Below are positions 48,800 through 57,842 of a stretch of 64,000 bases of DNA, piece by piece (position 1 is the stretch's first letter; every line of letters begins with the position of its first letter). Under the pieces are notes generated by a model. The model was not told the origin of the DNA. It ran no database searches and saw only the letters and a program-made list of their open reading frames with translations. This DNA comes from Haloglycomyces albus DSM 45210. GTDB lineage: Bacteria > Actinomycetota > Actinomycetes > Mycobacteriales > Micromonosporaceae. Location: positions 186,001-250,000 of the forward strand of contig NZ_AZUQ01000001.1 in NCBI RefSeq assembly GCF_000527155.1, written 5' to 3'. A program made the position numbers and the translations under genes.

Positions 48800-49631
48800 G
48801 AGGACCGTAGTCGCGCGTAAACCACGGCGACAGACGTGGCACTTTCACGTGGCACTCGTTTTGATCTGCATAGTGCTGTGCGCGCCCATCGCCTACGCGT
48901 TCCTGGGCGCGACACAGAACAACGCCCAACTGCTGAATTTCCAGCTGTATCCCGGCGACAAGTTCGCCGATAACCTGGCGGTGGTCTGGCTGGACCGGGA
49001 GTTGTGGCGCTACATGATCAACTCCTTCATCATGTCGGCCATCATCGCCGTCGGCAAGGTGGTCACCGGGGTGATGGCGGGTCTGGCGTTCGTCTATTTC
49101 CGCTTCCCCGGGCGCTGGGTGGTGTTCTTCTTCGTACTCGTCACCCTCATGATGCCCACCGAGGTGTCCATTCTGGCCCTGTTCCAGATCGTGGACGACT
49201 TGGGCATGTCGAACAACCTGGCGGGTTTGACCGTGCCGTTCCTCGCCTCGGCGACGGCCGCGTTCCTGTTCCGGCAGCATTTCGCCAACCTGCCCGCCAA
49301 CCTGGTGGAGGCCGCGCAATTGGACGGAGCCAATCCCTTCCAGTTCCTCACGCGGGTATTGATCCCGTTGTCGTGGAACGTTATCGGTGCGCTGGCAGTA
49401 CTGCAGTTCCTCTTTGGCTGGAACATGTACCTGTGGCCGCTGCTGTCGGTCACCGAGCGCGACCAACAGGTCGTCCAGGTCGGTCTGGGAACCCTGCAGC
49501 AGGCGGGAGAGGGACAGATGTACGGACCGCTCCTCCTCGGCGCGCTCCTGGCGTCCATTCCGCCGATCATCGTGTTCCTGGCCCTGCAGAAGCCCTTCAC
49601 GTCGGGCATGGCCATCAACCCCGACAAGTAA
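48789..49631 (+). CDS. UgpE-like ABC transporter permease
   Basis: A 280-residue permease with six membrane helices and the EAA loop NLVEAAQLDGANPFQFLTRVLIPLS, the usual contact for the ATPase. It forms a heterodimer with the preceding permease. The operon carries no ATP-binding gene; in actinobacteria a shared ATPase of the MsiK/UgpC type often serves such systems. A terminator hairpin follows. Confidence 0.9.
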   Translation: MVAERTVVARKPRRQTWHFHVALVLICIVLCAPIAYAFLGATQNNAQLLNFQLYPGDKFADNLAVVWLDRELWRYMINSFIMSAIIAVGKVVTGVMAGLAFVYFRFPGRWVVFFFVLVTLMMPTEVSILALFQIVDDLGMSNNLAGLTVPFLASATAAFLFRQHFANLPANLVEAAQLDGANPFQFLTRVLIPLSWNVIGALAVLQFLFGWNMYLWPLLSVTERDQQVVQVGLGTLQQAGEGQMYGPLLLGALLASIPPIIVFLALQKPFTSGMAINPDK

Positions 49632-49638
49632 TCGGTCG

Positions 49639-49668
49639 CTCGGACGTCGCCACGGCGCGGCGTCCGAG
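49639..49668 (+). terminator. Terminator of the Ugp-like operon
   Basis: CTCGGACG (49639-49646) pairs with CGTCCGAG (49661-49668) and is followed by a CTCCTTT run. Confidence 0.7.
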
Positions 49669-49730
49669 ACCTCCTTTAACGGCTCGCCCAGAGCCGTCGA
49701 GACGCCTTCGGCAGAAACTCGCTTCAGAGC

Positions 49731-50174
49731 TTAGACGGAAGCGGTCAATGCCGCGATCAGAAGTAGAAAAGCGGCGAAGCCCAAGACGGAGACACTCACG
49801 ATCAATCCCGTCAACGCCATTCCACGCCCTTTGAAGGCGTCCGGCTGGCGCTTCAACTCGCGCAGCGATCGAATCGCCACCACCAGACCACCTGTCGACA
49901 ACAGCACGGCCGTACTGGCGACCGTCAAGGTGAAAATCAGACTTCCGATGATCGTGGCGATGAGCTCCATAAACATGAATGGAGCCGCCAGAATCCCCAG
50001 GCACATGGAAGCCACGGCTTGACCGGATACCAGGCGCCGATACTTCGGCCACACCAGAACGAATCCGTCAGCCGCCCCGGCGAGGTTGTTTGGGCGAGGA
50101 GGCCACGGCAACGGTCCTTGGTGGGGACCGCGCGGCGGCGCCGGCTGGAAGGACGAATTATTCACGTTCCCCAT
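49731..50174 (-). CDS. DUF4190-like membrane protein
   Basis: A 147-residue protein with a proline-rich cytoplasmic N-terminus (1-45) and two or three membrane helices (about 55-75, 78-100 and 118-142), spaced by a basic loop SLRELKRQPDAFKGRGMALTG. This is the layout of DUF4190/TM-containing actinobacterial proteins. Function unknown. It is alone on the minus strand. Confidence 0.72.
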   Translation of the reverse strand: MGNVNNSSFQPAPPRGPHQGPLPWPPRPNNLAGAADGFVLVWPKYRRLVSGQAVASMCLGILAAPFMFMELIATIIGSLIFTLTVASTAVLLSTGGLVVAIRSLRELKRQPDAFKGRGMALTGLIVSVSVLGFAAFLLLIAALTASV

Positions 50175-50216
50175 GGTAACGGTTCATCGCCGCGACCGTG
50201 GCTCGAGGTTTGGTCG

Positions 50217-50253
50217 CGACCCGACAACACGACGGTGTCGAATCGTCGGGTCG
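50217..50253 (-). terminator. Terminator after the DivIVA-like gene
   Basis: CGACCCGAC (50217-50225) pairs with GTCGGGTCG (50245-50253), ten bases after the small gene's stop. Confidence 0.65.
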
Positions 50254-50262
50254 TGTAAGCAC

Positions 50263-50484
50263 CTAACCGCCTCCGACGCTATCGGCGATGTCGTCGAAGT
50301 ACTGGTCCACTTCCTTGGTGTTGTAGCCACGAAACGTCATCTGGAATTCCAAACTCAACAGTGAATCGGGGTGCGGCGGCCTCCCGATGTCGATGGCACT
50401 GCGAACGCGCTCAATCGCACGATCAACCTGGTGTTTGTCATAGCCGCGAAACTGGGTGGAAAAATAGGGGGTCTCCATATCCAT
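50263..50484 (-). CDS. Small protein with two DivIVA N-terminal-type motifs
   Basis: A 73-residue protein (ATG at 50484, GGGA eight bases upstream). It contains two copies of the DivIVA membrane-binding motif: QFRGYDKHQVDRAIERV (about 9-25) and TFRGYNTKEVDQYFDDIA (about 50-67), with a short linker and no long coiled coil. DivIVA-domain proteins mark curved membrane and growth poles. A protein made only of two such heads is unusual and could act as an adaptor or regulator of Wag31. Function is inferred from the motifs. Confidence 0.72.
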   Translation of the reverse strand: MDMETPYFSTQFRGYDKHQVDRAIERVRSAIDIGRPPHPDSLLSLEFQMTFRGYNTKEVDQYFDDIADSVGGG

Positions 50485-50569
50485 AGAGTGTCCCATAGGC
50501 AAGCCCAAATGCGCAACTTATACTCATATTTCATTGGGGCCGTGCGCTGGAGCGATCTTGCCTAGGAAT

Positions 50570-50585
50570 CGACGGCACGCCGTCG
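50570..50585 (-). terminator. Hairpin after cysG-like gene
   Basis: CGACGGC (50570-50576) pairs with GCCGTCG (50579-50585), about 45 bases past the stop; the loop is tight. Confidence 0.5.
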
Positions 50586-50629
50586 GTGACCGCTCCACGC
50601 CAACCCTGACCGTACCTGTTGGGCGCTCC

Positions 50630-51823
50630 CTATCGGCTCAGCCGCACGCGTCCGGCTACCGCGCCCACGACGATCACCGCCGGAGACGATACGTCGACTT
50701 CCGGTAGTTCGGCCAAGGTCAGCGATAGATCCCGTTGATCCGTGGTCGTCGCCTTTTCCACGACCCGCACCGGGGTGGCGGCGGGTTTTCCCGCCTTCAT
50801 GAGCCGCTTGGCTATCGCGGCTCGGTTTTTGACGGCCATGAGCATTACCAGAGTCCCTGTCGATGCCGCCAGGGAATCCCAGTCGGTGAGACTGTTCGGG
50901 TGTTCCGGCGGCACATGCCCGGACACCACGGTGAAGTCGTGGACGATGCCTCGTTCGGTGACCGATATCCCCGACGAGATCGGCCCGGCCAGCGCCGAGG
51001 AGACTCCCGGGATGACACGCACGGGTACGTCCGCCTCCACGCAGGCGTCGATTTCCTCGGCACCGCGCCCGAATACGAAGCCGTCGCCACCTTTGAGGCG
51101 AACGACGCGACGGCCCGCTCGGGCATGGTCGATGAGAAGTTGATTGATGGTTTCCTGGCTGGTCTGACGGCCGTAGGGGATCTTGGCCGCGTCGATGACG
51201 TCGACGTCGTCGTCCAACTCGTCCAGAAGTTCCCCGGGTACCAGGTGATCGGTGATGACCACATCGGCCCGGTGCAGAGCACGGCGACCGGCGACGGTAA
51301 TGAGCCCCGGGTTTCCGGGACCGGAACCGACGAGGGCGACGTCGGCGTCTCCGCCGCTCGTGCCGAACGGTAGCGTCCCGTTGGTCAAGGCCTGCTCGAT
51401 TCCATCTCGGACGACAACGGCCCGTTTCGGATCGCGAGAGGCGTTGACGCCGACGGTGATTCCGTCGGCCTCGGTGGTGGCCGACATCCACGCCTCGGAG
51501 TCGGGAGCGGAATCGGATCGAACGCACCAGAGACGATGGTCGTGGGCTTCGGCGGCCACTGTGGAGTTGACGTCGGCGTCGTCGGTCGCCGCTATGATCA
51601 GCCACGCCTCGGCGGTGTCACCGGATTGCCATGGACGTCGAATCCATTCGATTTTTTCGTCCCGCCACATCGACTCGATCATGGCCGTGGTTTGGGGAGC
51701 GATGACCCGTACCAAAGCTCCCGCTCGCAGTAGTTTGGTGATACGGCGAGCAGCGACCGTTCCGGCTCCCACCACGACGACGCGTTTGGCGGTCAGGTCC
51801 AGGCCCATGGGCAGAATACTCAC
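50630..51823 (-). CDS. Siroheme synthase: fused precorrin-2 dehydrogenase and uroporphyrinogen-III C-methyltransferase
   Basis: A 397-residue two-domain protein. The N-terminal part (1 to about 150) is a Rossmann precorrin-2 dehydrogenase (VVVVGAGTVAARRITKLLRAGA). The C-terminal part (from about 160) is the methyltransferase with VALVGSGPGNPGLITVAGRRAL, the VRLKGGDGFVFGRG active-site loop and VIPGVSSALAGP. It makes siroheme for sulfite or nitrite reductase from uroporphyrinogen III. The arrangement resembles CysG, though with the reductase domain shortened. Transcription is on its own with a divergent PBP gene upstream. Confidence 0.92.
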   Translation of the reverse strand: MSILPMGLDLTAKRVVVVGAGTVAARRITKLLRAGALVRVIAPQTTAMIESMWRDEKIEWIRRPWQSGDTAEAWLIIAATDDADVNSTVAAEAHDHRLWCVRSDSAPDSEAWMSATTEADGITVGVNASRDPKRAVVVRDGIEQALTNGTLPFGTSGGDADVALVGSGPGNPGLITVAGRRALHRADVVITDHLVPGELLDELDDDVDVIDAAKIPYGRQTSQETINQLLIDHARAGRRVVRLKGGDGFVFGRGAEEIDACVEADVPVRVIPGVSSALAGPISSGISVTERGIVHDFTVVSGHVPPEHPNSLTDWDSLAASTGTLVMLMAVKNRAAIAKRLMKAGKPAATPVRVVEKATTTDQRDLSLTLAELPEVDVSSPAVIVVGAVAGRVRLSR

Positions 51824-52033
51824 AATGGCGATCCTTCATATTCGTCGTTGCCTCATTAGCCTAAGCGACCGTCGGCGGTCGTACGATGGCCGCCGTGACG
51901 GGAGTGAAGCATTCGAGGACACCGCGTCAGCATGGGTTTGGCACCTCGTGAGCGCGATGTTTTAGCGGCCCGGTAACAAAAAATCGTCGTGTTTTACCTT
52001 ACTCGAATCGGCTATGGCTACTAGACTTGACAT

Positions 52034-54202
52034 ATGCGCCATCGTCCCCGAAATCAGACAAATCGGCTCAGCCCGCAGGATCGCGCCGACGCGACTAAAC
52101 GGCGCGCCGAAGCCGTCTACGCCTTGCTGCGGACGTCTCTGTTGACCGGAGTCGCGGTCGCGGCACTCGTCCTACCCATTGCGATGTTGGGAGGCCTCGG
52201 CGCCAAGGCCGGGTTCGAAGCCATGGACGAGCTTTCCGCCGAGCTGGTGGAGACCAATCCGCCATTGACCTCGTATGTTTATGCCGACGATGGCGAAACG
52301 TTGCTGAGCCTTTTCTACGACGAATTCCGCCGTGAGGTCAGCCTCGACGAGATCTCTCCGATCATGCGGCAGGCGATGGTAGCCGCCGAGGACACGCGTT
52401 TCTACGAGCACAACGGGGTGGATTATCGCGGTGTTATGCGTGCGGCGGTCGCCAATCAGACGTCCGGAAAGGTCACACAGGGGGCCTCGACGATCACCAT
52501 GCAATACGTGCGGGGCGCGCTGCAGCTCAACGCGGAGAGCATTGCCGACGTTGTCGACGCTTCCGAAAAGAGCGTGGGGCGTAAACTTCGCGAAGCACGA
52601 TTGGCCATGTCGGTGGAAGAGCAGCTGACCAAGGATGAGATCCTCGAGCGTTATCTCAACCAGGCTTACTTCGGCCACAACGCCTATGGGATTTTCGCCG
52701 CCGCCTACATCTATTTTTCCAAGCATCCCAGTGAATTGAACCTCGAGGAGTCCGCTCTTCTCGCCGGTCTGGTGAAGTCTCCTTCGGAGTTCGACCCCAC
52801 AACGTCCGGGCAGGAAGCCGCCCTGGATCGGCGCAATTGGGTACTCAATCGGATGATCAAGCTGGACTATATCTCCCATGCCGATGCTTCCGAAGTGGTT
52901 GGGGCACCGATTAAGTTGAAAAGCTCCGACGCGCCCAACTCGTGTATGACCAATTCGGGCGTGCCCAGTGAATACGGTTTCTTCTGCGATTACCTCCGCC
53001 TGTGGTGGCGACAGCAGGAGGCCTTCGGTGACACTCCGGACGAGAGAGAACGAGAGCTGCGCCAGGGCGGCTACACCATCATTACCTCGCTGAACACGAA
53101 GACCCACAAGGAGACCAACCAGCGCCTGCGCGATAAGAAGGACGACGAGTCTCGGCACGCCTTCGGCTCGGTGGTTATGGAGCCGAATACCGGCCGTATC
53201 AAGACGCTGGGGCTCAATCGCCAGTTCTCGTACAATCAGACCAACAACGCGGTTCACTCCAATCCGAGTGTGCACCGGAAGGGAAATCACCCCAATACCG
53301 TTAACGCGCTGCTCGGTGGGGGTTCCAGTTCCGGTTATCAAGCCGGGTCGACGTTCAAGATCTTCACGCTTCTGGCCGCTCTCGACGACGGTTACGACCT
53401 GAGTTACAGCTTGAACTCGCCGCACCGGGTGGCCACTTCGTTCGTCACCGCTCCCGGACCCGCCTCCTGCGGGGGGCGTTGGTGTCCGTCCAACGCGAAC
53501 TCCGATATGGCCGGAAACCGCACCATGTGGTCGGGGTTCGGTATGTCGGTCAACACCTTCTTCGCTCAATTGATCGACAATGTCGGAGCGGATAAAACCG
53601 TGGAAATGGCCGAACGGATGGGGCTGCAATGGCGAACCGATGTTGACAAACGCCTCGCAAAACCGGAAAACCGGACGGGATGGGGACCGTTCACGCTCGG
53701 AGTGTCCGACGCTCAGCCCATCGAGCTGACCAACGTATACAACGCTTTGGCGGGCAATGGACAGTTGTGTGAGCCACTCCCCGTCAATCGCATCATCGAC
53801 CGCAACGGACAGGACTCGGCGGCGGCTTCGCCCAGTTGCCACCAAGCCGTCGACGAAGACGTGGCGCTGGCCGCCACCGACGCCGGTCGGTGCGTGACGG
53901 AAACCGAACGTAGCGGGGTCGACTGCGGAGCGTGGGGTACGGCCCGCGAGGTCGGCGATATCGTGGGACGGCCCGTATCCGGTAAGACCGGTACGACCGA
54001 CTCCAACCGGGCCTCATGGTTCATCGGATTCACTCCCGACGTGACGGTGGGAGTCTTCCAGGCCGACCCGGACTACATGTTCAATAACGTACCGCTCAAC
54101 GAATTGATTTACGCGCGTGAGACGGCCGCCGAAATCATGAGCGACTACCTCGAGGGGGTCGATCCCACGCCGTTCGAACCGCCACCGCAGTCCATTCGTT
54201 AG
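52034..54202 (+). CDS. Class A penicillin-binding protein (transglycosylase/transpeptidase)
   Basis: A 722-residue bifunctional cell-wall enzyme with an N-terminal membrane helix (about 33-55). The GT51 domain has EDTRFYEHNG (119-128) and KVTQGASTITMQYVR. The transpeptidase has all three motifs: S439-T-F-K442, S505-V-N507 and K651-T-G653 (SGKTGTTD). It polymerises glycan strands and crosslinks peptides outside the membrane. There are no C-terminal PASTA domains. It is convergent with the SURF1 gene, with their ends overlapping by four bases. Confidence 0.95.
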   Translation: MRHRPRNQTNRLSPQDRADATKRRAEAVYALLRTSLLTGVAVAALVLPIAMLGGLGAKAGFEAMDELSAELVETNPPLTSYVYADDGETLLSLFYDEFRREVSLDEISPIMRQAMVAAEDTRFYEHNGVDYRGVMRAAVANQTSGKVTQGASTITMQYVRGALQLNAESIADVVDASEKSVGRKLREARLAMSVEEQLTKDEILERYLNQAYFGHNAYGIFAAAYIYFSKHPSELNLEESALLAGLVKSPSEFDPTTSGQEAALDRRNWVLNRMIKLDYISHADASEVVGAPIKLKSSDAPNSCMTNSGVPSEYGFFCDYLRLWWRQQEAFGDTPDERERELRQGGYTIITSLNTKTHKETNQRLRDKKDDESRHAFGSVVMEPNTGRIKTLGLNRQFSYNQTNNAVHSNPSVHRKGNHPNTVNALLGGGSSSGYQAGSTFKIFTLLAALDDGYDLSYSLNSPHRVATSFVTAPGPASCGGRWCPSNANSDMAGNRTMWSGFGMSVNTFFAQLIDNVGADKTVEMAERMGLQWRTDVDKRLAKPENRTGWGPFTLGVSDAQPIELTNVYNALAGNGQLCEPLPVNRIIDRNGQDSAAASPSCHQAVDEDVALAATDAGRCVTETERSGVDCGAWGTAREVGDIVGRPVSGKTGTTDSNRASWFIGFTPDVTVGVFQADPDYMFNNVPLNELIYARETAAEIMSDYLEGVDPTPFEPPPQSIR

Positions 54203-54990
54203 ACCTGAGCGCGCTTGTCGGAGCTTTCGGCCGTGTTGACGAAGGCGTCGCGATCCACTACTTCGGATGGCGACGTCTTCGTTGTGTCACGTCGCTTCTC
54301 CTTACGCACCAAAACAAACCAACCCAACGGGATCATCAGGGCAAACAGAGCCCACTGACCGGCGTAGGAATAGTTCATCCACGATTTGAACGTCGGTGCG
54401 GCGATCGGCTCCAGCCCTTCGGCCGTCGCGGTCAGACCCACGTAACCGGACCGCAGTTCAAGGCCGCTCTCCTCCGATAGATCAGCGGTATTGATGCGCC
54501 GCGACTTCAGCACCCCGTCCTCCGTGCTGACCTCTCCCCCGCTCGGTTCGGATTCGAAGAGTCGGCCGGTCACCGTCACTTCGCCGTCCGGAGGCGGCGG
54601 CGCTGCATCGGCGTCGGTGGTGAAACCGCGATTGACCAGCACGCTGGTGCCGTCGTCGAGCTCCAAGGGAGTCACCACTTCGACGCCCTGACTACCTTCC
54701 AGCGAGCGCAGACGAACCACCATGTCCCGCTCCGCGTAGGTGCCGGTGACTTCGACGAGTTTCCAGCGGTCGTCGTCGGCGGGGGCGCCGTCCTGCGGCA
54801 GGATCGAGTCCAGCGCGACCACTTCGGTCGTGTTTTCGACCCGATGATTGGCCTCGCTGCGGTCGACCGCGCGATTCCACTGCCAGCGCGACAGCAGCGC
54901 GCACACCACTATGCCGATGACGGCCGCGATCGTGAGGACCACGATGCGCCGTGAGGAACTTGACCGGTCTTGCTTCGCCACGTCTCCCAT
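54199..54990 (-). CDS. SURF1-family protein
   Basis: A 263-residue protein with two membrane helices (about 15-35 and 210-230) and an outer domain containing VEVTGTYAERDMVVRLR, GVEVVTPLELDDGTSVLVNRGF and the closing SYAGQWALFALMIPLGW, as in SURF1 proteins that help assemble cytochrome c oxidase with heme a. The C-terminal tail is extra and hydrophilic. It is divergent from the M20 peptidase gene. Confidence 0.9.
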   Translation of the reverse strand: MGDVAKQDRSSSSRRIVVLTIAAVIGIVVCALLSRWQWNRAVDRSEANHRVENTTEVVALDSILPQDGAPADDDRWKLVEVTGTYAERDMVVRLRSLEGSQGVEVVTPLELDDGTSVLVNRGFTTDADAAPPPPDGEVTVTGRLFESEPSGGEVSTEDGVLKSRRINTADLSEESGLELRSGYVGLTATAEGLEPIAAPTFKSWMNYSYAGQWALFALMIPLGWFVLVRKEKRRDTTKTSPSEVVDRDAFVNTAESSDKRAQV

Positions 54991-55017
54991 CCTATCGACC
55001 GGCTAATATCAGTACAC

Positions 55018-56358
55018 ATGAGTGAAGTCGTAAAGGCGGTGCGCGCCTCAATGCCGAGCGTGCGGGCCGATCTCGAGAAGCTGGTCACCATTCCCTCGGT
55101 CGCGTTCGAAGGCTTTGACCATTCGCATGTGCGCCGTGGTGCCGAGGCCGTGAGTGAACTACTGTCCGAGCTGGGTGCGGAGATCCGTACCGTTCAGCAC
55201 GGCGAGGGGCAACCGTCCATCATCGCCCGATTCCCGGCTCCCGAGGGACAGCCGACCATCTTGCTGTACGCGCATCAGGACGTACAGCCTGCCGGTGATC
55301 TGGACGCGTGGGACCAGGAGGACCCGTTCACCGTGGAGGAACGCGACGGGCGCCTCTACGGGCGTGGGGTGGCCGACGACAAAGCCGGGATCATGGCGCA
55401 TATTGCGGCCCTGCGCGCTTACGACGGCAAGCCTCCGATCGGGGTCACACTGCTGATCGAGGGTGAGGAGGAGTACGGCTCACCTACTCTGGACGACCTG
55501 CTGATGGAACATCGCGATCTTCTACGCGCCGATGTGGTGGTGATCGCCGACTCCGCCAACTGGTCCACCGATATTCCCGCCCTGACGACGTCGTTGCGGG
55601 GTATGGTCAATTGCTACGTCGAGGTGAAGGCGCTGAAGAGTGCCGTCCACTCCGGTCTGTTCGGCGGTCCCGTCCCGGATGCGTTGACGTCCTTGACGCG
55701 TCTTTTGGCGACGCTGCACGACGACAAGGGAAACGTGGCCGTCGAAGGGCTGGTGTCGTCGGAGAAGGCGGAGTTGGACTACGAGCCCGAGACTTTGCGG
55801 GAGGAGTCGGGCATGCTTCCGGGCACCGAATTCGTCGGTTCCGGGCGTTTGACCGACCTGTTGTGGAACAAACCGACCGCGACCGTGCTCGGGTTCGATG
55901 GACCGCGCGCGGCCGAGGCGGCGAACGCACTGCAGCCGACCGCACGCGCCAAGGTGTCGTTCCGTATCAGTCCGGATCAGAAGGCCGATGAGGCTTGGGA
56001 GGCGGTCAAGGCTCACTTTGAGTCGCACACCGAATGGGGCACAGAAGTGTCGGTCACGCTGGATTCCGCGCTTGGCGATCCCTGCTCGATCGATGCGACC
56101 GGGCCGCAGTTCGACGCCGCCTGGGAGGCCTTCGCCGAAGCGTGGGACGGTACTCGAGCCGTAGAGATCGGCGTCGGTGGTTCGATTCCCATGATCGCGA
56201 CCTTCCAGGAGCTGTTCCCTGACGCCGCGATCCTGGTGACGGGTGTGGAAGATCCGTCGTCGCAGGCTCATGGCCCCAACGAATCGCTCGACATAAAGAT
56301 GTTCGAACGGGTCTGTGTGGCGGAGACGCTACTGCTGCAGAAGCTCGCGCAAGGCTGA
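55018..56358 (+). CDS. M20-family dipeptidase
   Basis: A 446-residue zinc peptidase. The first zinc ligands are in YAHQDVQPAG (His and Asp), the metal-bridging aspartate in GRGVADDKAG, and the catalytic glutamates in IEGEEEYGSP. A dimerisation domain (about 195-320) is inserted. The C-terminal zinc histidine lies in SSQAHGPNESL. It resembles actinobacterial carnosinase-like or M20A dipeptidases that process intracellular peptides. The ATG at 55018 gives the expected N-terminus. A perfect hairpin follows its stop. Confidence 0.9.
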   Translation: MSEVVKAVRASMPSVRADLEKLVTIPSVAFEGFDHSHVRRGAEAVSELLSELGAEIRTVQHGEGQPSIIARFPAPEGQPTILLYAHQDVQPAGDLDAWDQEDPFTVEERDGRLYGRGVADDKAGIMAHIAALRAYDGKPPIGVTLLIEGEEEYGSPTLDDLLMEHRDLLRADVVVIADSANWSTDIPALTTSLRGMVNCYVEVKALKSAVHSGLFGGPVPDALTSLTRLLATLHDDKGNVAVEGLVSSEKAELDYEPETLREESGMLPGTEFVGSGRLTDLLWNKPTATVLGFDGPRAAEAANALQPTARAKVSFRISPDQKADEAWEAVKAHFESHTEWGTEVSVTLDSALGDPCSIDATGPQFDAAWEAFAEAWDGTRAVEIGVGGSIPMIATFQELFPDAAILVTGVEDPSSQAHGPNESLDIKMFERVCVAETLLLQKLAQG

Positions 56359-56362
56359 TCTC

Positions 56363-56395
56363 GTGTTCCCTGGGCGGATTCCGCCCAGGGAACAC
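56363..56395. terminator. Bidirectional terminator between M20 and M48 genes
   Basis: A perfect 15-base inverted repeat (56363-56377 with 56381-56395) around ATT, between convergent genes. Confidence 0.8.
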
Positions 56396-56413
56396 CGTCA
56401 TCGGCGTGGTCGA

Positions 56414-57385
56414 TCAAAACTGGTCGCGCAGTTTGCGCAGCATGCGCGCCAAGGGGTCGGAGGATCGGTCGAACAGTTCCCGGTACGACTGGGCGGCGGC
56501 CTTGGCGTCGTGGGAGATCGAGGTATCACCGTCGTCGGCGCGGCGTGGGTATTCCCCCGCCAGGTAGCCAAGGTAATCTCCCTCGTCTATCCAGTCTTTG
56601 AGGGTGGCGGCGCGCGCCACGGAGAAGTCGTGTGAGCGCCCTTCCAGCATCACGAGTTTCAGGAAGCTGTCACGTAGATCGCCTCCCGCTTCGAATTCCT
56701 TTGCCTGGGCGAGGAACGCGGTGGTGTCGACGTCGGTCAGGTCGCCGCCTCCCGCCAGTTTGGCCATGACTCGAATGGCGGCGGCGGGGTCCTGCACTGC
56801 CAGCGCTCCGGCGCGATCGGCGGAGAGTTCGGATTTCCGGCTCCATTCCATGAGCCCGGCGATGATGACGCGCAGCCCCACCGCCCCGACGGGTATCCAG
56901 GCGAGGCTGGTGGTCAGACGCATGAGGGTCATGAGCATGGTGCGATACAGCCCGTGGTCGGACAGGGCGTGCCCGAGTTCGTGAGCGAGGAGGAACCGCA
57001 GTTCCGGTTCGTCCAGAACGTCGAGGGTTCCGGAATTGATCACGATGATCGGTTTGTCGATACCGACGCACATGCCACCGAGATCGGGATTGCGCACGAT
57101 ATACAGTTCGGGCACTTCAGCGGCGTCGAGGACCACTGCCACCTGCATGTAGGCATCGTGGACCCGGCTGAACTGGTGCCGATCCACCTTGATGCCCGAA
57201 CCGAGGTAGGTGAGGCGGATAGACCGCTCGCTGAGCAGCCCCGATACCTTCCGCATCATCGTGTCGAAGCCGCGTAGTTCCCGAAGCGCGGTCAAGGCGC
57301 CTCGGTCGGCGGGGTGCTCCCAGGCTCGCGTGGAGATACCGCTGAGGGTGACGGGATCCCGTGAGGACGGGGTTTCTTGATCCAT
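56414..57385 (-). CDS. M48-family zinc metalloprotease
   Basis: A 323-residue protease with HELGH (135-139) and the third ligand E186 in the SELSADRAG motif. One or two membrane segments lie between them (about 148-180). The family includes HtpX-like proteases; this one is of the short actinobacterial kind with an N-terminal domain preceding the site. The ATG at 57385 has GTAGGAG upstream; a start at 57550 lacks conservation. It is convergent with the M20 gene and lies 260 bases from tRNA-Arg. Confidence 0.9.
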   Translation of the reverse strand: MDQETPSSRDPVTLSGISTRAWEHPADRGALTALRELRGFDTMMRKVSGLLSERSIRLTYLGSGIKVDRHQFSRVHDAYMQVAVVLDAAEVPELYIVRNPDLGGMCVGIDKPIIVINSGTLDVLDEPELRFLLAHELGHALSDHGLYRTMLMTLMRLTTSLAWIPVGAVGLRVIIAGLMEWSRKSELSADRAGALAVQDPAAAIRVMAKLAGGGDLTDVDTTAFLAQAKEFEAGGDLRDSFLKLVMLEGRSHDFSVARAATLKDWIDEGDYLGYLAGEYPRRADDGDTSISHDAKAAAQSYRELFDRSSDPLARMLRKLRDQF

Positions 57386-57642
57386 TCTCGCTCCTACCCT
57401 GAGGTGAACATCGGTGTTCGCTGTACGGCCCCGCTTGGGCCTTTTCTCGACTACCTCAACAGGACCCAGTTGTAAGTGTGCCACACGTTGGTTAACTAAT
57501 ATGGTCGTGCGGTCACCCGCGCGAAGCCCTACAATGCCCTCAGGTTCCACCGTGACAGCGCCCCTCTTCTGCGCTCAGGAAACGGGGAAGGTATCCTGAG
57601 CGAGGGTGTTACCGGTATATCGATACCATCCGGTTATGGCCG

Positions 57643-57716
57643 GCGCCAGTAGCTCAGCTGGATAGAGCACCGGACTTCTAATCCGACGGTCGCAGGTTCG
57701 AATCCTGCCTGGCGCG
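57643..57716 (+). tRNA. tRNA-Arg (anticodon TCT)
   Basis: A 74-base cloverleaf: acceptor GCGCCAG with CTGGCGC, D-arm GCTCAGCTGGATAGAGC, anticodon loop CTTCTAA with TCT, and T-arm CGCAGGTTCGAATCCTGC. It reads AGA. CCA is not encoded. Confidence 0.96.
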
Positions 57717-57842
57717 CATCGACCTCCTGTTCAATCAGGAAATTGTCGCGTTCTACTCAGTCTGAAACCAAATGTCCGGCGGTCGGCCCGTGGGGTCGTC
57801 TACAATGAGCCGACCGCGGGTATCGGGATGCGGTCCCTATGA

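Noticed and set aside
52172-53845. A 557-codon open frame on the minus strand
   Set aside because: It is antisense to the class A PBP, whose three transpeptidase motifs are intact.
57643-57720. Genomic island attachment site at tRNA-Arg
   Set aside because: No second copy of the tRNA 3' end is present in the window and no integrase is nearby.
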